14,309 nucleotides of DNA from JAZDJP01 sp043803805 (lineage in GTDB: Bacteria > Planctomycetota > JAZDJP01). The stretch's first letter is position 1, and each line of letters opens with the position of its first letter. Below the pieces are notes generated by a model, which saw only the letters and a list, made by a program, of their open reading frames with translations, had not been told where the DNA came from and ran no database searches. The position numbers and the translations under genes were made by a program. Of the stretch, positions 5,928 to 13,664 are shown piece after piece. The stretch covers positions 1-14,309 of the forward strand of contig JAZDJP010000036.1 in the NCBI GenBank assembly GCA_043803805.1, in the 5' to 3' direction.

Positions 5928-6644
5928 ATGCCCATACCTCCCCTCTACCGTTGTCCACGCGTCTCCCGCCCGGTTGCGCTCACCGGCCGTCTCACCGACC
6001 CCGCCTGGGGAAAGGCGCCGGCGGTGTCCCTGGCGCTGACCGAAGACGGCCGGACGCCGGTCCAGGGCACGACGGCGCGGATTCTCCGGGACGATATTCA
6101 TTTGTATGTCGGCTTTTCCTGCGTGGACCGGGACATCTGGGGAACCCACACGAAGCACGACGACCCGCTTTACAACGAGGACGTCGTCGAGATTTTCATC
6201 TGCCCCGCCCCGCCCCGGAAGAAGGCGGCCCTCTGGCTCTATTACGAGTTTCAACTGTCGGCCCGGAACGTCACGTTCGACGCCGTCATCCTTCATCCCC
6301 GGGAGGCGTCCGACCGGAAGCGGAATCCGCGGCTCCGGCCCGTCATCGGATGGGACTGCCAGGGGCTCGCAAGCGCGACCCATGTGGACGGCCGCGTGAG
6401 CCGGACGGATCCGCGGAAAAATCCCCGGCGCCGCCCGGCGCGGGGATGGACGGCGGAACTGGCCGTTCCCTTCGCGGAAATCCTGGGCGCCCCCCACACC
6501 CCGCCCCGCAATGGCGATGTTTGGCGGATAAACCTCTACCGGATTGACCACCGGCGGGACGGCAGCGAATACGCCGCCTGGAGCCCGACGCGGGTCTTCG
6601 ATTACCACGTGCCGGAACGGTTCGGGAAACTCCTCTTTACATAA
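5928..6644 (+). CDS. CBM9-like (carbohydrate-binding family 9-like) domain protein
   Basis: A 238-residue protein made almost entirely of one CBM9-like beta-sandwich. Family hallmarks: LTGRLTDPAWGKA at 18-30 (the usual G-x-L-D-D-P-x-W opening), ARILRDDIHLYVGFSCVDRDI, YNEDVVEIFI for the central strands, YYEFQLSARNVTFDA, and GWTAELAVPFAEI followed by WRINLYRID. Relatives bind sugars or are attached to glycoside hydrolases or outer-membrane proteins; here no catalytic domain and no signal peptide are present, so the ligand and location are unknown. It follows the STAS gene by 16 bases and is probably co-transcribed. The ribosome binding site is weak. An alternative is the related DOMON-like fold. 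Confidence 0.8.
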   Translation: MPIPPLYRCPRVSRPVALTGRLTDPAWGKAPAVSLALTEDGRTPVQGTTARILRDDIHLYVGFSCVDRDIWGTHTKHDDPLYNEDVVEIFICPAPPRKKAALWLYYEFQLSARNVTFDAVILHPREASDRKRNPRLRPVIGWDCQGLASATHVDGRVSRTDPRKNPRRRPARGWTAELAVPFAEILGAPHTPPRNGDVWRINLYRIDHRRDGSEYAAWSPTRVFDYHVPERFGKLLFT

Positions 6645-6655
6645 TTGATAAACCC

Positions 6656-6722
6656 GCTCATCCTGAGCTTGTCGAAGGATGAGCCCGTGCTCTGCTCATG
6701 GTTCGACGGGCTCACCATGAGC
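6656..6722. repeat. Paired mirror-image hairpins, REP-like element and probable terminator
   Basis: Hairpin one (6656-6684) has arms GCTCATCC and GGATGAGC; hairpin two (6694-6722) has arms GCTCATGGT and ACCATGAGC. The loop of the first, TGAGCTTGTCGAA, is the reverse complement of TTCGACGGGCTCA in the second except for two bases, so the hairpins are inverted copies of one unit. It fills the gap between the converging CBM9-like and nrdJ genes and would stop transcription from both sides. I recognise near-identical sequence as a frequent intergenic repeat in many unrelated bacteria, from memory only. Confidence 0.7.
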
Positions 6723-6754
6723 GGCACTGAGAATTCAGCTAATCGTGCATTGCT

Positions 6755-9517
6755 CTAACTGCACCCGCTCGTCGCGCCGCAGTTGACACACTTGTAGCAG
6801 GCGCCGTTCCGCACCATCATGGATCCGCATTCCGGGCACGGCGGGGCGTCGATCTGCAACACGTAGCCCCGCGCGCTCTCGATGCGGCCGCCCGTTCCCG
6901 TTTCCGTCCTCACCTCGGCGGGTTTCGAGGATGCCGCTTCCGGCTTCGCCGTCGGGACGATCACCTTCCCCTCCGCCGCTTTCGCCGTCTCCTCGTTCGT
7001 CAGGAACTTCAGGGACATCCACCGGAAGATGTAATCCACGATGGAGCTGGCGAACCGGATCTCCGGATTCGTGGTGATGCCCGACGGCTCGAAGCGCGTG
7101 TGCGTGAACTTGCTCACCAGCACCTTGATGGGCACCCCGTACTGCAGGGCGAGCGAGATCGCCGTCGCGAAGGAGTCCACAAGCCCCGACACCACCGTCC
7201 CCTCCTTCGACATGACGATGAATATCTCGCCCGGGGAGCCGTCCTCGTACATCCCGACCGTGATGTACCCCTCGTGGCCGGCGATGGAGAACTTGTGGGT
7301 GATGGCCCGCCGCTCGTCGGGCAGGTGCCGCCGCTCCAGGCGGCCGGCCGCGACCACGCCTTTTCCCTTCACGTCCCGGCTCGTCGTGAGCGGCTGGGTG
7401 CGCTTGGAACCGTCGCGATAGACGGCGATGGCCTTGAGCCCCAGCTTCCACGCCTCCAGATACGTCTGGATGACGTCGTCCACCGTCGCCTCGGTCGGGA
7501 GGTTCACCGTCTTGGAGATGGCCCCCGACAGGAACGGCTGGACCGCCGACATCATCCGGATGTGACCCATGTAATGGATGGACCGCTGGCCCTTGGCGGG
7601 CTTGAAGGCGCAGTCGAAGACCGGGAGATGCTCCTCCTTGAGGAAGGGCGCCCCTTCGATGGTCTCCTGCTTGTCGATGTGGTCCAGGATCGCCCGGGCC
7701 TGATCCTCCGGATACCCGAGTTTCTGCAGCGCGAGCGGCACCGTCTGGTTGATGATCTTCAGAACCCCGCCGCCGACGAGCTTCTTGTATTTGACGAGCG
7801 CGATATCGGGCTCGACGCCCGTCGTGTCGCAATCCATCATGAACCCGATGGTCCCCGTCGGCGCGAGCAACGTCACCTGGGCGTTCCGATAGCCGTAGTC
7901 CACGCCCAGGGTGTACGCCTCCTGCCAGACCTCCCGGAGGGACGCCATGAGATCCTCCGGCACCCGCTGGGGATTGATCTTGCCGAGGGCCGCCCGGTGC
8001 TTCTGAACCACGCGGAGCATGGGCTCCCGGTTTTTCTCGAAGGCGGGAAAGGCCCCGCCGTGATTCCGCGCGATCTGGGCCGATGTCGCGTAGGCCTGGC
8101 CGTGCATGAGGGCCGTGACGGCCGCGGCGTAGTCCCGCCCCTCGTCGTTGTCGTAGGGCAGGCCGCGCGCCATGAGGAGCGCGCCGAGATTCGCGTACCC
8201 CAGGCCCAGGGCCCGAAACTCGAGCGAATTCTTCTCGATCGGTTTCGTCGGGTAACTCGCGTTGTTGACGATGATCTCCTGGGCGATGACCGTCAGGTGC
8301 ACCGCGTGGCGGAAGGCCGGGATGTCAAATTCCCCGTCGGACTTCCGGAATTTCATCAAATTCAGCGACGCCAGATTGCAGGCCGAGTCGTCCAGGAACA
8401 TGTATTCGCTGCAGGGATTGGAGGCGTTGATCCTCCCGGAATTGAGGCAGGTGTTCCAGTCGTTCACCATCGTGTCGAACTGGATCCCGGGATCGCCGCA
8501 GATGTGGGTGGACTCCCCGATCATCCGCATGAGGTCCCGCGCCCGGAACGTGCCGACAACATCGCCGGTCGTGACGGCCCGCGTCTGCCACTCGCGGTCC
8601 TCGACCACCGCGCGCATGAACTCGTCGGTGACGCGGACGGAGTGATTGGCGTTCTGGAACTGGACGGAGTCATAGGCCCCGCCGGCCACGTTGAAGCCGC
8701 CGTCATACCCGTTCTCGATGAGGACCCAGGCCTTCTTCTCCTCCTCCGACTTCGAGGTGATGAACTCCACGATGTCCGGATGGGAGATGTTCAGGATGAC
8801 CATCTTGGCCGCCCGGCGCGTCTTCCCCCCGCTCTTGATGACGCCGGCGAAGGAATCGTACCCGCGCATGAAGGAAACCGGCCCGGAGGCCGTCCCGCCC
8901 CCGGAAAGATTCTCCTTCGAGGACCTCAGCGCCGAAAAATTCGTCCCCGCCCCCGACCCCCACTTGAAGAGCATTCCCTCGGTCTTGGCCAGACCCAGGA
9001 TGGACGCCATGGTGTCTTCGACCGAATTGATGAAGCACGCCGAGCACTGGGGCCGCGCCTCGATGCCGCAGTTGAACCATACCGGGCTGTTGAAGGCCAT
9101 GTACTGATGAAGAATGAGATGAATGAGTTCGGCCTCGTAAACGGCGGCGTCCTCCTCCGAGGCGAAGTAACCCTGCTCGCGTCCCCACCGGGCGATGGTC
9201 GAGGCGACCCGGGTGATGACCTGCTTCAGGCTCGTCTCCCGTCCGGACGACCCCACCCGTCCGTGGAAATATTTCGAGGCGACCACGTTGGCCGCCAGCG
9301 GCGACCAGCTTTTCGGCACCTCCACGCCCTTCTGCTCGAACACCATCTCGCCGTTCTCGCCGGCGATGGCCGCGGTGCGTTCCTCCCAATCCACGAGGTC
9401 GAACGGATGCGTCCCGGCCACCGTGAGCCGGCGCTCGACGGACAGCCCCCGGGCCTTCACCCGCAGGCGGCTGGCGCTCTCCGTCCCGGCCACTTCCGTC
9501 AGATTATGAGACGACAT
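6755..9517 (-). CDS. nrdJ: Adenosylcobalamin-dependent (class II) ribonucleotide reductase
   Basis: A 920-residue class II ribonucleotide reductase that makes deoxyribonucleotides with a thiyl radical generated from coenzyme B12, without oxygen. Seen: CSACFIN at 158-164 with the redox cysteine, probably C161; WGSGAGTNFSALRSSKE; NPCSEY with N367, thiyl C369 and E371; partner cysteine C380, eleven residues later as in other class II enzymes; APTGTIGFMMDCDTTGVEPD for phosphate binding; a C-terminal HTRFEPSGITTNPEIRFA region; and a cysteine-rich tail with CPEC and CYKCVNC, a zinc-ribbon/redox tail. It looks full length. The ATG at 9517 follows a GGGGGA site at 6 bases; an in-frame start at 9583 lies in the leader and is less likely. 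It implies B12 synthesis or uptake. Confidence 0.96.
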   Translation of the reverse strand: MSSHNLTEVAGTESASRLRVKARGLSVERRLTVAGTHPFDLVDWEERTAAIAGENGEMVFEQKGVEVPKSWSPLAANVVASKYFHGRVGSSGRETSLKQVITRVASTIARWGREQGYFASEEDAAVYEAELIHLILHQYMAFNSPVWFNCGIEARPQCSACFINSVEDTMASILGLAKTEGMLFKWGSGAGTNFSALRSSKENLSGGGTASGPVSFMRGYDSFAGVIKSGGKTRRAAKMVILNISHPDIVEFITSKSEEEKKAWVLIENGYDGGFNVAGGAYDSVQFQNANHSVRVTDEFMRAVVEDREWQTRAVTTGDVVGTFRARDLMRMIGESTHICGDPGIQFDTMVNDWNTCLNSGRINASNPCSEYMFLDDSACNLASLNLMKFRKSDGEFDIPAFRHAVHLTVIAQEIIVNNASYPTKPIEKNSLEFRALGLGYANLGALLMARGLPYDNDEGRDYAAAVTALMHGQAYATSAQIARNHGGAFPAFEKNREPMLRVVQKHRAALGKINPQRVPEDLMASLREVWQEAYTLGVDYGYRNAQVTLLAPTGTIGFMMDCDTTGVEPDIALVKYKKLVGGGVLKIINQTVPLALQKLGYPEDQARAILDHIDKQETIEGAPFLKEEHLPVFDCAFKPAKGQRSIHYMGHIRMMSAVQPFLSGAISKTVNLPTEATVDDVIQTYLEAWKLGLKAIAVYRDGSKRTQPLTTSRDVKGKGVVAAGRLERRHLPDERRAITHKFSIAGHEGYITVGMYEDGSPGEIFIVMSKEGTVVSGLVDSFATAISLALQYGVPIKVLVSKFTHTRFEPSGITTNPEIRFASSIVDYIFRWMSLKFLTNEETAKAAEGKVIVPTAKPEAASSKPAEVRTETGTGGRIESARGYVLQIDAPPCPECGSMMVRNGACYKCVNCGATSGCS

Positions 9518-9592
9518 GAATGATCCCCCTTTTATTTGAAAAACATTTCCCCGCCCGACCGCAAGTCTCTCTGTCGGTCTCACCCCCGGAAA

Positions 9593-9640
9593 ACACCATG
9601 GTTAGATGAACGACGGGGAGTGTACCACTATATATGGTGG
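9593..9640 (-). promoter_or_regulatory. Pair of NrdR boxes in the nrdJ promoter
   Basis: CCACTATATATGGTGG at 9625-9640 is a near-palindrome (one mismatched base pair on each side) matching 13 of 16 positions of the remembered NrdR box consensus ACACWATATATWGTGT on the minus strand. It fills the space between the -35 and -10 exactly. A weaker box (9593-9608, ACACCATGGTTAGATG, about 9 of 16) lies 16 bases further downstream, the spacing usual for paired NrdR boxes. NrdR represses ribonucleotide reductase genes when dATP is high. No nrdR gene is in the window. Confidence 0.75.
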
Positions 9641-9646
9641 CGTCAA
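9619..9646 (-). promoter_or_regulatory. Promoter of nrdJ
   Basis: Minus-strand TTGACG (9646-9641, five of six), a 16-base spacer and TACACT (9624-9619, four of six). It begins two bases past the end of queG (9648), so nrdJ can be transcribed separately from queG. Initiation near 9612 gives a leader of about 95 bases, too short for a cobalamin riboswitch. Within it GACCG and CGGTC could form a small hairpin. Confidence 0.65.
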
Positions 9647-9647
9647 T

Positions 9648-10703
9648 TTAAAAAATTCTTATTCCATGGGCCTCCGCCGTGCCGCACCGGCCCAGCGCCC
9701 AGGCCGCATGGGCGCGGACGACCGGATCGGGGTCGGACGCTTCGAGAATCCGCGCCAGCGCCCCCGCCGCGACGGGGCCTCCGTCATTTCCCAGACAGAC
9801 GGCGGCATTCCGCCGCAGGCCCATCCACGTCGCCCGGCGCACCGCGCTCCCTCGGAATTCCGCATTGAAGGCCTCCGCGGACAATCCGAGAATCCGGACG
9901 AGATCGAGTCCCCCGCCGTCGTGGGGATCACCCCCCGCGGGCGAAAAACGGTTCCATGGGCAGGCGGCCAGGCACGCGTCACAACCAAACACCCGGTTCC
10001 CGATCCGGGGACGGAGTTCCACGGGAATCCCCCCGCGGTGTTCGATGGTAAGATAGGCCAGGCACCGGCGGGCGTCCAGGGTCCGCGGGGCGACGAGCGC
10101 CCCCGTCGGACAGGCATCCAGACACCGGCGGCACCGCCCGCACCGGTCCGGCAGGGGGTTGTCCGCGGGGAGTTCGATGTCGAGAAGGATTCCGCCGATA
10201 AAAAACCAGTTTCCGAACGCCGGACTCACAAGATTCGTGTGTTTTCCCACCCATCCGAGACCCGCCCGGGCGGCCAGTTCCCGTTCGAGGACCGGCGCGG
10301 TGTCCGTGAAGACGCGGCCCGACACCCCATCCCCCGCGTGCGTCCGGATGTCCGCCAGAAGCCGGCGCAGATCCCGCATCATCACGCGATGATAGTCGCA
10401 TCCCCGGGCGTATCGGGCGACGCTCCCGTGCCCCGCCGGCGGCGCGGGACACTCCGTCCCGCCGGGATACCTCCGCGCCACCATCACGACGGAACGCGCG
10501 CCGGGCAGAACAAGACCGGGGTCGAGCCGTTGCTCCACATTCCGTGCCAGCCACGACATCCCGGCATGACAGCCCCCGGCCAGCCACATCCGGACAAATC
10601 CGGCGCGCACCGACGGCGCCGCGGACGCGATGCCCGCCGCGTCAAACCCGAGTTCGCGGGCGCGGGACTTGATGAACCCGGCCGATCGCCCCTGATTTCT
10701 CAT
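9648..10703 (-). CDS. queG: Epoxyqueuosine reductase
   Basis: A 351-residue B12- and iron-sulfur-dependent enzyme that reduces epoxyqueuosine to queuosine in tRNA, the last step of that modification. Seen: a ferredoxin-like double 4Fe-4S module with C188, C191, C194 and C198 (CGRCRRCLDACPTGA), C214, and C241, C244 and C248 (CDACLAACPWN). FTDTAPVLEREL holds D134, matching the proposed proton donor. GWVGKHTNL is the family sequence after it, and a HEAT-repeat-like C-terminal end follows. The ATG at 10703 was preferred; an in-frame GTG at 10724 is also possible, and neither has a good ribosome binding site. It lies 93 bases after the PilO-like gene, probably in the same transcript. No other queuosine gene is nearby. 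Confidence 0.93.
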   Translation of the reverse strand: MRNQGRSAGFIKSRARELGFDAAGIASAAPSVRAGFVRMWLAGGCHAGMSWLARNVEQRLDPGLVLPGARSVVMVARRYPGGTECPAPPAGHGSVARYARGCDYHRVMMRDLRRLLADIRTHAGDGVSGRVFTDTAPVLERELAARAGLGWVGKHTNLVSPAFGNWFFIGGILLDIELPADNPLPDRCGRCRRCLDACPTGALVAPRTLDARRCLAYLTIEHRGGIPVELRPRIGNRVFGCDACLAACPWNRFSPAGGDPHDGGGLDLVRILGLSAEAFNAEFRGSAVRRATWMGLRRNAAVCLGNDGGPVAAGALARILEASDPDPVVRAHAAWALGRCGTAEAHGIRIF

Positions 10704-10733
10704 GGATTCGGACCAATCAGACACGGATACGAC

Positions 10734-10780
10734 TTCGAATCCCAGGTTCGGCGCCGATACGATCGCACGGGAATTTCGAA
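10734..10780. repeat. Imperfect inverted repeat between the PilO-like gene and queG
   Basis: TTCGAATCCC (10734-10743) and GGGAATTTCGAA (10769-10780) can pair with a two-base bulge around a 25-base loop. It may be a weak attenuator between the PilO-like gene and queG. No T-tract follows. Confidence 0.25.
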
Positions 10781-10796
10781 ACGGACCGATGGACCG

Positions 10797-11711
10797 TTAT
10801 TCGTAGTTTCTCGGCCGGAGGATGGTCCCTCCGCCGCCGGGGGTCCCCTCCTCCGGCGGCAACCCGGGGAACTTGCCCTTGTCGAGCGGGACAAACGTCA
10901 TCCCCGCGACAACGATTGTGACACGAATCTCCCCCTCGCCCAGGCGCGGATCCCCCTCCCGCGTCTCAACCGTGAGTTCCCGGACCAGAAAGTACCGCCC
11001 CCGGTCGCGCAGATTGTGAAGGAGCGTCAGGAGCGAACGGAAGTCGGCCACGACGACCATGCGGACGGGAAACTCGTGGATGAACCGGACGGTGGGATAC
11101 TCCCGGGGCCCCGTGAGGTCCCTCGACCGGTGCTCCAGGGACTCGACGACCTCGACGCCGGCCTCGACGGCGATCTCGGCGAGCTGGCGCTTCACCCCAA
11201 GCTGCAACAACAGCGTCTCAAACACCTCCCGATCGAGATCAAGCGCCCCCTCCGCCTCCTGCTTGAATCCGAGGTAGTCCTGCACATCGTCCCCGGTCTT
11301 GCCCGGTTCGGCGCTTCCGAGCCGGACGCCTTTCTTCCCGGCCTTCTGCCGGACGGCCTTCGCGACCTCGGACACCCTCTGGGAAAAGAAGAGCCCGGGC
11401 TGGGACACCTTCTCCCCGATCCGGTACTCGGGGGGAAGAATCATCGCCAGTTCCGTCTTGAATTTCTCAAAGGATTCCTGGAGAAGGACGGTGTTCTGGC
11501 GGATGATATTTTCCTGACGATTGATGGGGGCTCCGGAGGGCGGCGTGTACCTCCGGAGTTCCGTCTGCAGGCCCGAGACCTGACGGTCCATCCGGCGCGC
11601 CGCCGCGCCAAGCGGACCGCCCGGATACATCAGCCCCCCGGCGATGACAAGCGCCGCGCCGCACGCCCACGCGAGGAACCGGAGCCAGAATTTTTTCAGG
11701 TCTGAATCCAT
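10797..11711 (-). CDS. PilO-like type IV pilus inner-membrane platform protein
   Basis: A 304-residue bitopic membrane protein. Residues 1-8 are cytoplasmic, 9-29 (WLRFLAWACGAALVIAGG) form one membrane helix, a long helical coiled-coil-like region follows (about 40-135), and a C-terminal alpha/beta domain (about 207-283: IHEFPVRMVVVADFRSL and then two strands, RYFLVRELTV and RVTIVVAGMTF) fits PilO/GspM-type ferredoxin-like folds. In the family PilO pairs with PilN in the periplasm to align the pilus machinery. The last 25 residues are rich in glycine and proline. It starts eight bases after the PilM-PilN fusion stop, so the two are an operon. A GspM-like assignment is an alternative; the long, divergent middle makes homology hard to prove by eye. 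Confidence 0.75.
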   Translation of the reverse strand: MDSDLKKFWLRFLAWACGAALVIAGGLMYPGGPLGAAARRMDRQVSGLQTELRRYTPPSGAPINRQENIIRQNTVLLQESFEKFKTELAMILPPEYRIGEKVSQPGLFFSQRVSEVAKAVRQKAGKKGVRLGSAEPGKTGDDVQDYLGFKQEAEGALDLDREVFETLLLQLGVKRQLAEIAVEAGVEVVESLEHRSRDLTGPREYPTVRFIHEFPVRMVVVADFRSLLTLLHNLRDRGRYFLVRELTVETREGDPRLGEGEIRVTIVVAGMTFVPLDKGKFPGLPPEEGTPGGGGTILRPRNYE

Positions 11712-11719
11712 CGCTCCGT

Positions 11720-13453
11720 CTAATCCCGTTTCGCCAGCTGAAGCTTCATCTGGAACCGGATCTTCTCATCCTTGTCAAAAAGCACGCTTCTCTCGTCAAC
11801 CGCGGGCGTCCGGAGAACATCGGTCTTCGCGATCAGCGGCGAGGTCTTCAGCGCCTCCTGGTAGGCCCCGAGAATCTCCTTGGCCTTCAGGACGTCGCCC
11901 GGTGTGCGAACGCGACCGTCCACGATGACGAAATCCCCCGACTGGAACGTCGGCCCGTCGCGGACCGCAGGAATCCGGGCCGGACCCGCCACCGGCGACG
12001 CGACGGGATCGGAGGCCGGGAGCGTCGAGAACTTGGTGATGATGATTTCCCGGGGCGTCTTTTCCCGCAAAACGAGAAAAATCTCCATGAGATCGCGCGC
12101 GGAGAAGACGCGTTTGCGCAGGGCGCTCTCCATCGCCCGATAGAGGTCGTGCTCGGCCTTGAGAAGGAGGAATTTCGCCTCCTCCACCTTGGCCCCCTCG
12201 ATAAAAAACCGCTCCTCCCCCAGGGCCTGCCGGCTCCGCCGGTAGATCTCCACCCCGCCCCACGCCACGGCCGCCAGGGCCGCCCCCGCGGCGACCGACG
12301 CGCCCCAGCGGTACACCGTGCTCCGCCAGAAGCGCCGCTGGCGGAAAACCCGTTCCGGAAGCAGATTGAGGGACGCGGCCTCGCCCGCGAGGCCCAGAAG
12401 CGCCATGCCCGACGCCGTGGCATAAATGTCGCGGTTCCGTTCGACCGCCTCCCGGTCGGAGGACGGAAGACGGCTCAAATCGAAATTCGCCAGCGGGTCC
12501 ATCACCGCCACGGGAAGATCGAGCCGTTTTCCCAGATATTCCGCGAGGCCCGGCAGACGCGACTCACCGCCCGTGAGGAACACCCGGTGGACCGCCAGCC
12601 CCGGGATACGGAGCTGGCTCCGGGCGTACAGCATGGAGGACTGGACCAGGGTGAACAGCGCGTCCGCAACTCCCTTCAGGGCCGTCCCCAGCCGCCGCGT
12701 CTCCGCATCGGCATAGGTGTCGGGATTCGCCGCCTCGGAGGAAAGCCGTCCGCGCTCGTGCTTGATCCGCTCGGCTTCGGCAAAGGGGGTATTGAATTCG
12801 CGCGCCACCGCGGCGGTGAACATGGCGTCCCCGGCGGGCAGGTTCCGGGCGAAATACAAACGGTCTTCGGCGCGGATGACCAGATCCACCGTGCGGGCCC
12901 CCAGGGAAAGGATGAGATCCGTCTTCCCCTCCCCCGGCGGGACGGCGACCATCGCCGCCTCATGGAGCGCCAGAGGGGGCGCCGTGAGGATCCGCGGGCG
13001 GATGCCGCCCTTCCTGAGGACCGACAAACGCCCCTCCACAAATTCCGTCCGGGCGAAGGCCGCCATCACGATGAGGTAATTCAAACTGCTCGGCAGGTTG
13101 AGAAGCCGGTAGTCGGTGGTCACCGCCCCCTTCTCGGCCCCCATCTCGTTCTGGAGCTCATAGGCCATGAGCATCTTGAGTTTCCAGAGGGGGACCTGCG
13201 GAACCTGCATGTAGCGAAGGATGACCTGGTTGCCGGCAATGCCCGCCGTCACGTTGCCGCGCGGCATGCCCCGTCCACGGAGGAGTTCGCGAAGGGCGAC
13301 CGATTCGAGACCGCCGCCCTCCTCGTGACCGGGCCCCATCTCCCCGACCTCGATGTGGCCGGCCCGAAGGAGAAAATACCGCCCCGCCTCCCGTCCAATC
13401 CGGACGGCCTTGAGGCAGCGGCTTCCAAGATCAATGCCAACGGCGGATTCCAT
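11720..13453 (-). CDS. PilM-PilN fusion protein (GspL-like architecture)
   Basis: A 577-residue protein combining two normally separate pilus genes. Residues 1-350 are a PilM-type actin-like ATPase: AVGIDLGSRCLKAV (4-17) is the phosphate-1 motif, LILSLGARTVDLVI a phosphate-2-like strand, and FLTGGESRLPGL (from 292) the adenosine motif. Residues 362-376 carry LNLLPERVFRQRR, matching the N-terminal INLLP tail by which PilN binds PilM. Residues 383-404 are a membrane helix, and 405-577 a periplasmic PilN-like part with a helix then strands ending in VIVDGRVRTPGDVLKAKEILGAYQEAL. Such a fusion has the layout of GspL of type II secretion systems. The ATG at 13453 was chosen; a GTG at 13459 is in frame. 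No clear Shine-Dalgarno site precedes either start. Confidence 0.85.
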   Translation of the reverse strand: MESAVGIDLGSRCLKAVRIGREAGRYFLLRAGHIEVGEMGPGHEEGGGLESVALRELLRGRGMPRGNVTAGIAGNQVILRYMQVPQVPLWKLKMLMAYELQNEMGAEKGAVTTDYRLLNLPSSLNYLIVMAAFARTEFVEGRLSVLRKGGIRPRILTAPPLALHEAAMVAVPPGEGKTDLILSLGARTVDLVIRAEDRLYFARNLPAGDAMFTAAVAREFNTPFAEAERIKHERGRLSSEAANPDTYADAETRRLGTALKGVADALFTLVQSSMLYARSQLRIPGLAVHRVFLTGGESRLPGLAEYLGKRLDLPVAVMDPLANFDLSRLPSSDREAVERNRDIYATASGMALLGLAGEAASLNLLPERVFRQRRFWRSTVYRWGASVAAGAALAAVAWGGVEIYRRSRQALGEERFFIEGAKVEEAKFLLLKAEHDLYRAMESALRKRVFSARDLMEIFLVLREKTPREIIITKFSTLPASDPVASPVAGPARIPAVRDGPTFQSGDFVIVDGRVRTPGDVLKAKEILGAYQEALKTSPLIAKTDVLRTPAVDERSVLFDKDEKIRFQMKLQLAKRD

Positions 13454-13664
13454 GGTCACGTCCCGCGTGAAACATCTCTCGCAGAAACACCATCAGAAAT
13501 ATCCACAGATCGAAGGGCCACTTCACTTATCACGGAGAACGACCTTCTCCAAATACAATTTCGGTCTGGATACACCAAAATTTTACCATCCCGATATCGC
13601 GGATGCCATTGCCAATTTGAATCAATACAATGATCCCATTTTCGATGCGCCTTGGAGAATTCCC
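13454..13664. other. AT-richer divergent intergenic region
   Basis: About 210 bases between the divergent pilM-pilN and transposase genes, less GC-rich than the coding sequence around it. It holds a small hairpin, GGAGAA with TTCTCC around five bases (13534-13550), a CGATATCG palindrome (13592-13599) and a possible weak minus-strand promoter, TTGGTG, 17 bases, TATTTG. I see no gene or RNA in it. One plus frame stays open through it into the transposase but lacks an ATG. Confidence 0.5.

Noticed and set aside
7100..9523. 807-codon plus-strand open frame antisense to nrdJ
   Set aside because: It mirrors the conserved nrdJ reading frame in GC-rich sequence, and its product is arginine/histidine/proline-rich with no recognisable motif.
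9518..9612. Cobalamin riboswitch before the B12-dependent reductase
   Set aside because: The predicted leader is only about 95 bases and I see no B12-box-like segment; such riboswitches are usually around 200 bases.
13456..13486. parS-like chromosome partition site
   Set aside because: Only the half GTGAAACA is present; the other half does not match, so it is not a full parS palindrome.
12149..13633. 494-codon plus-strand open frame over pilM-pilN
   Set aside because: It is antisense to a gene with clear ATPase and PilN motifs, has a low-complexity composition and no start signal.
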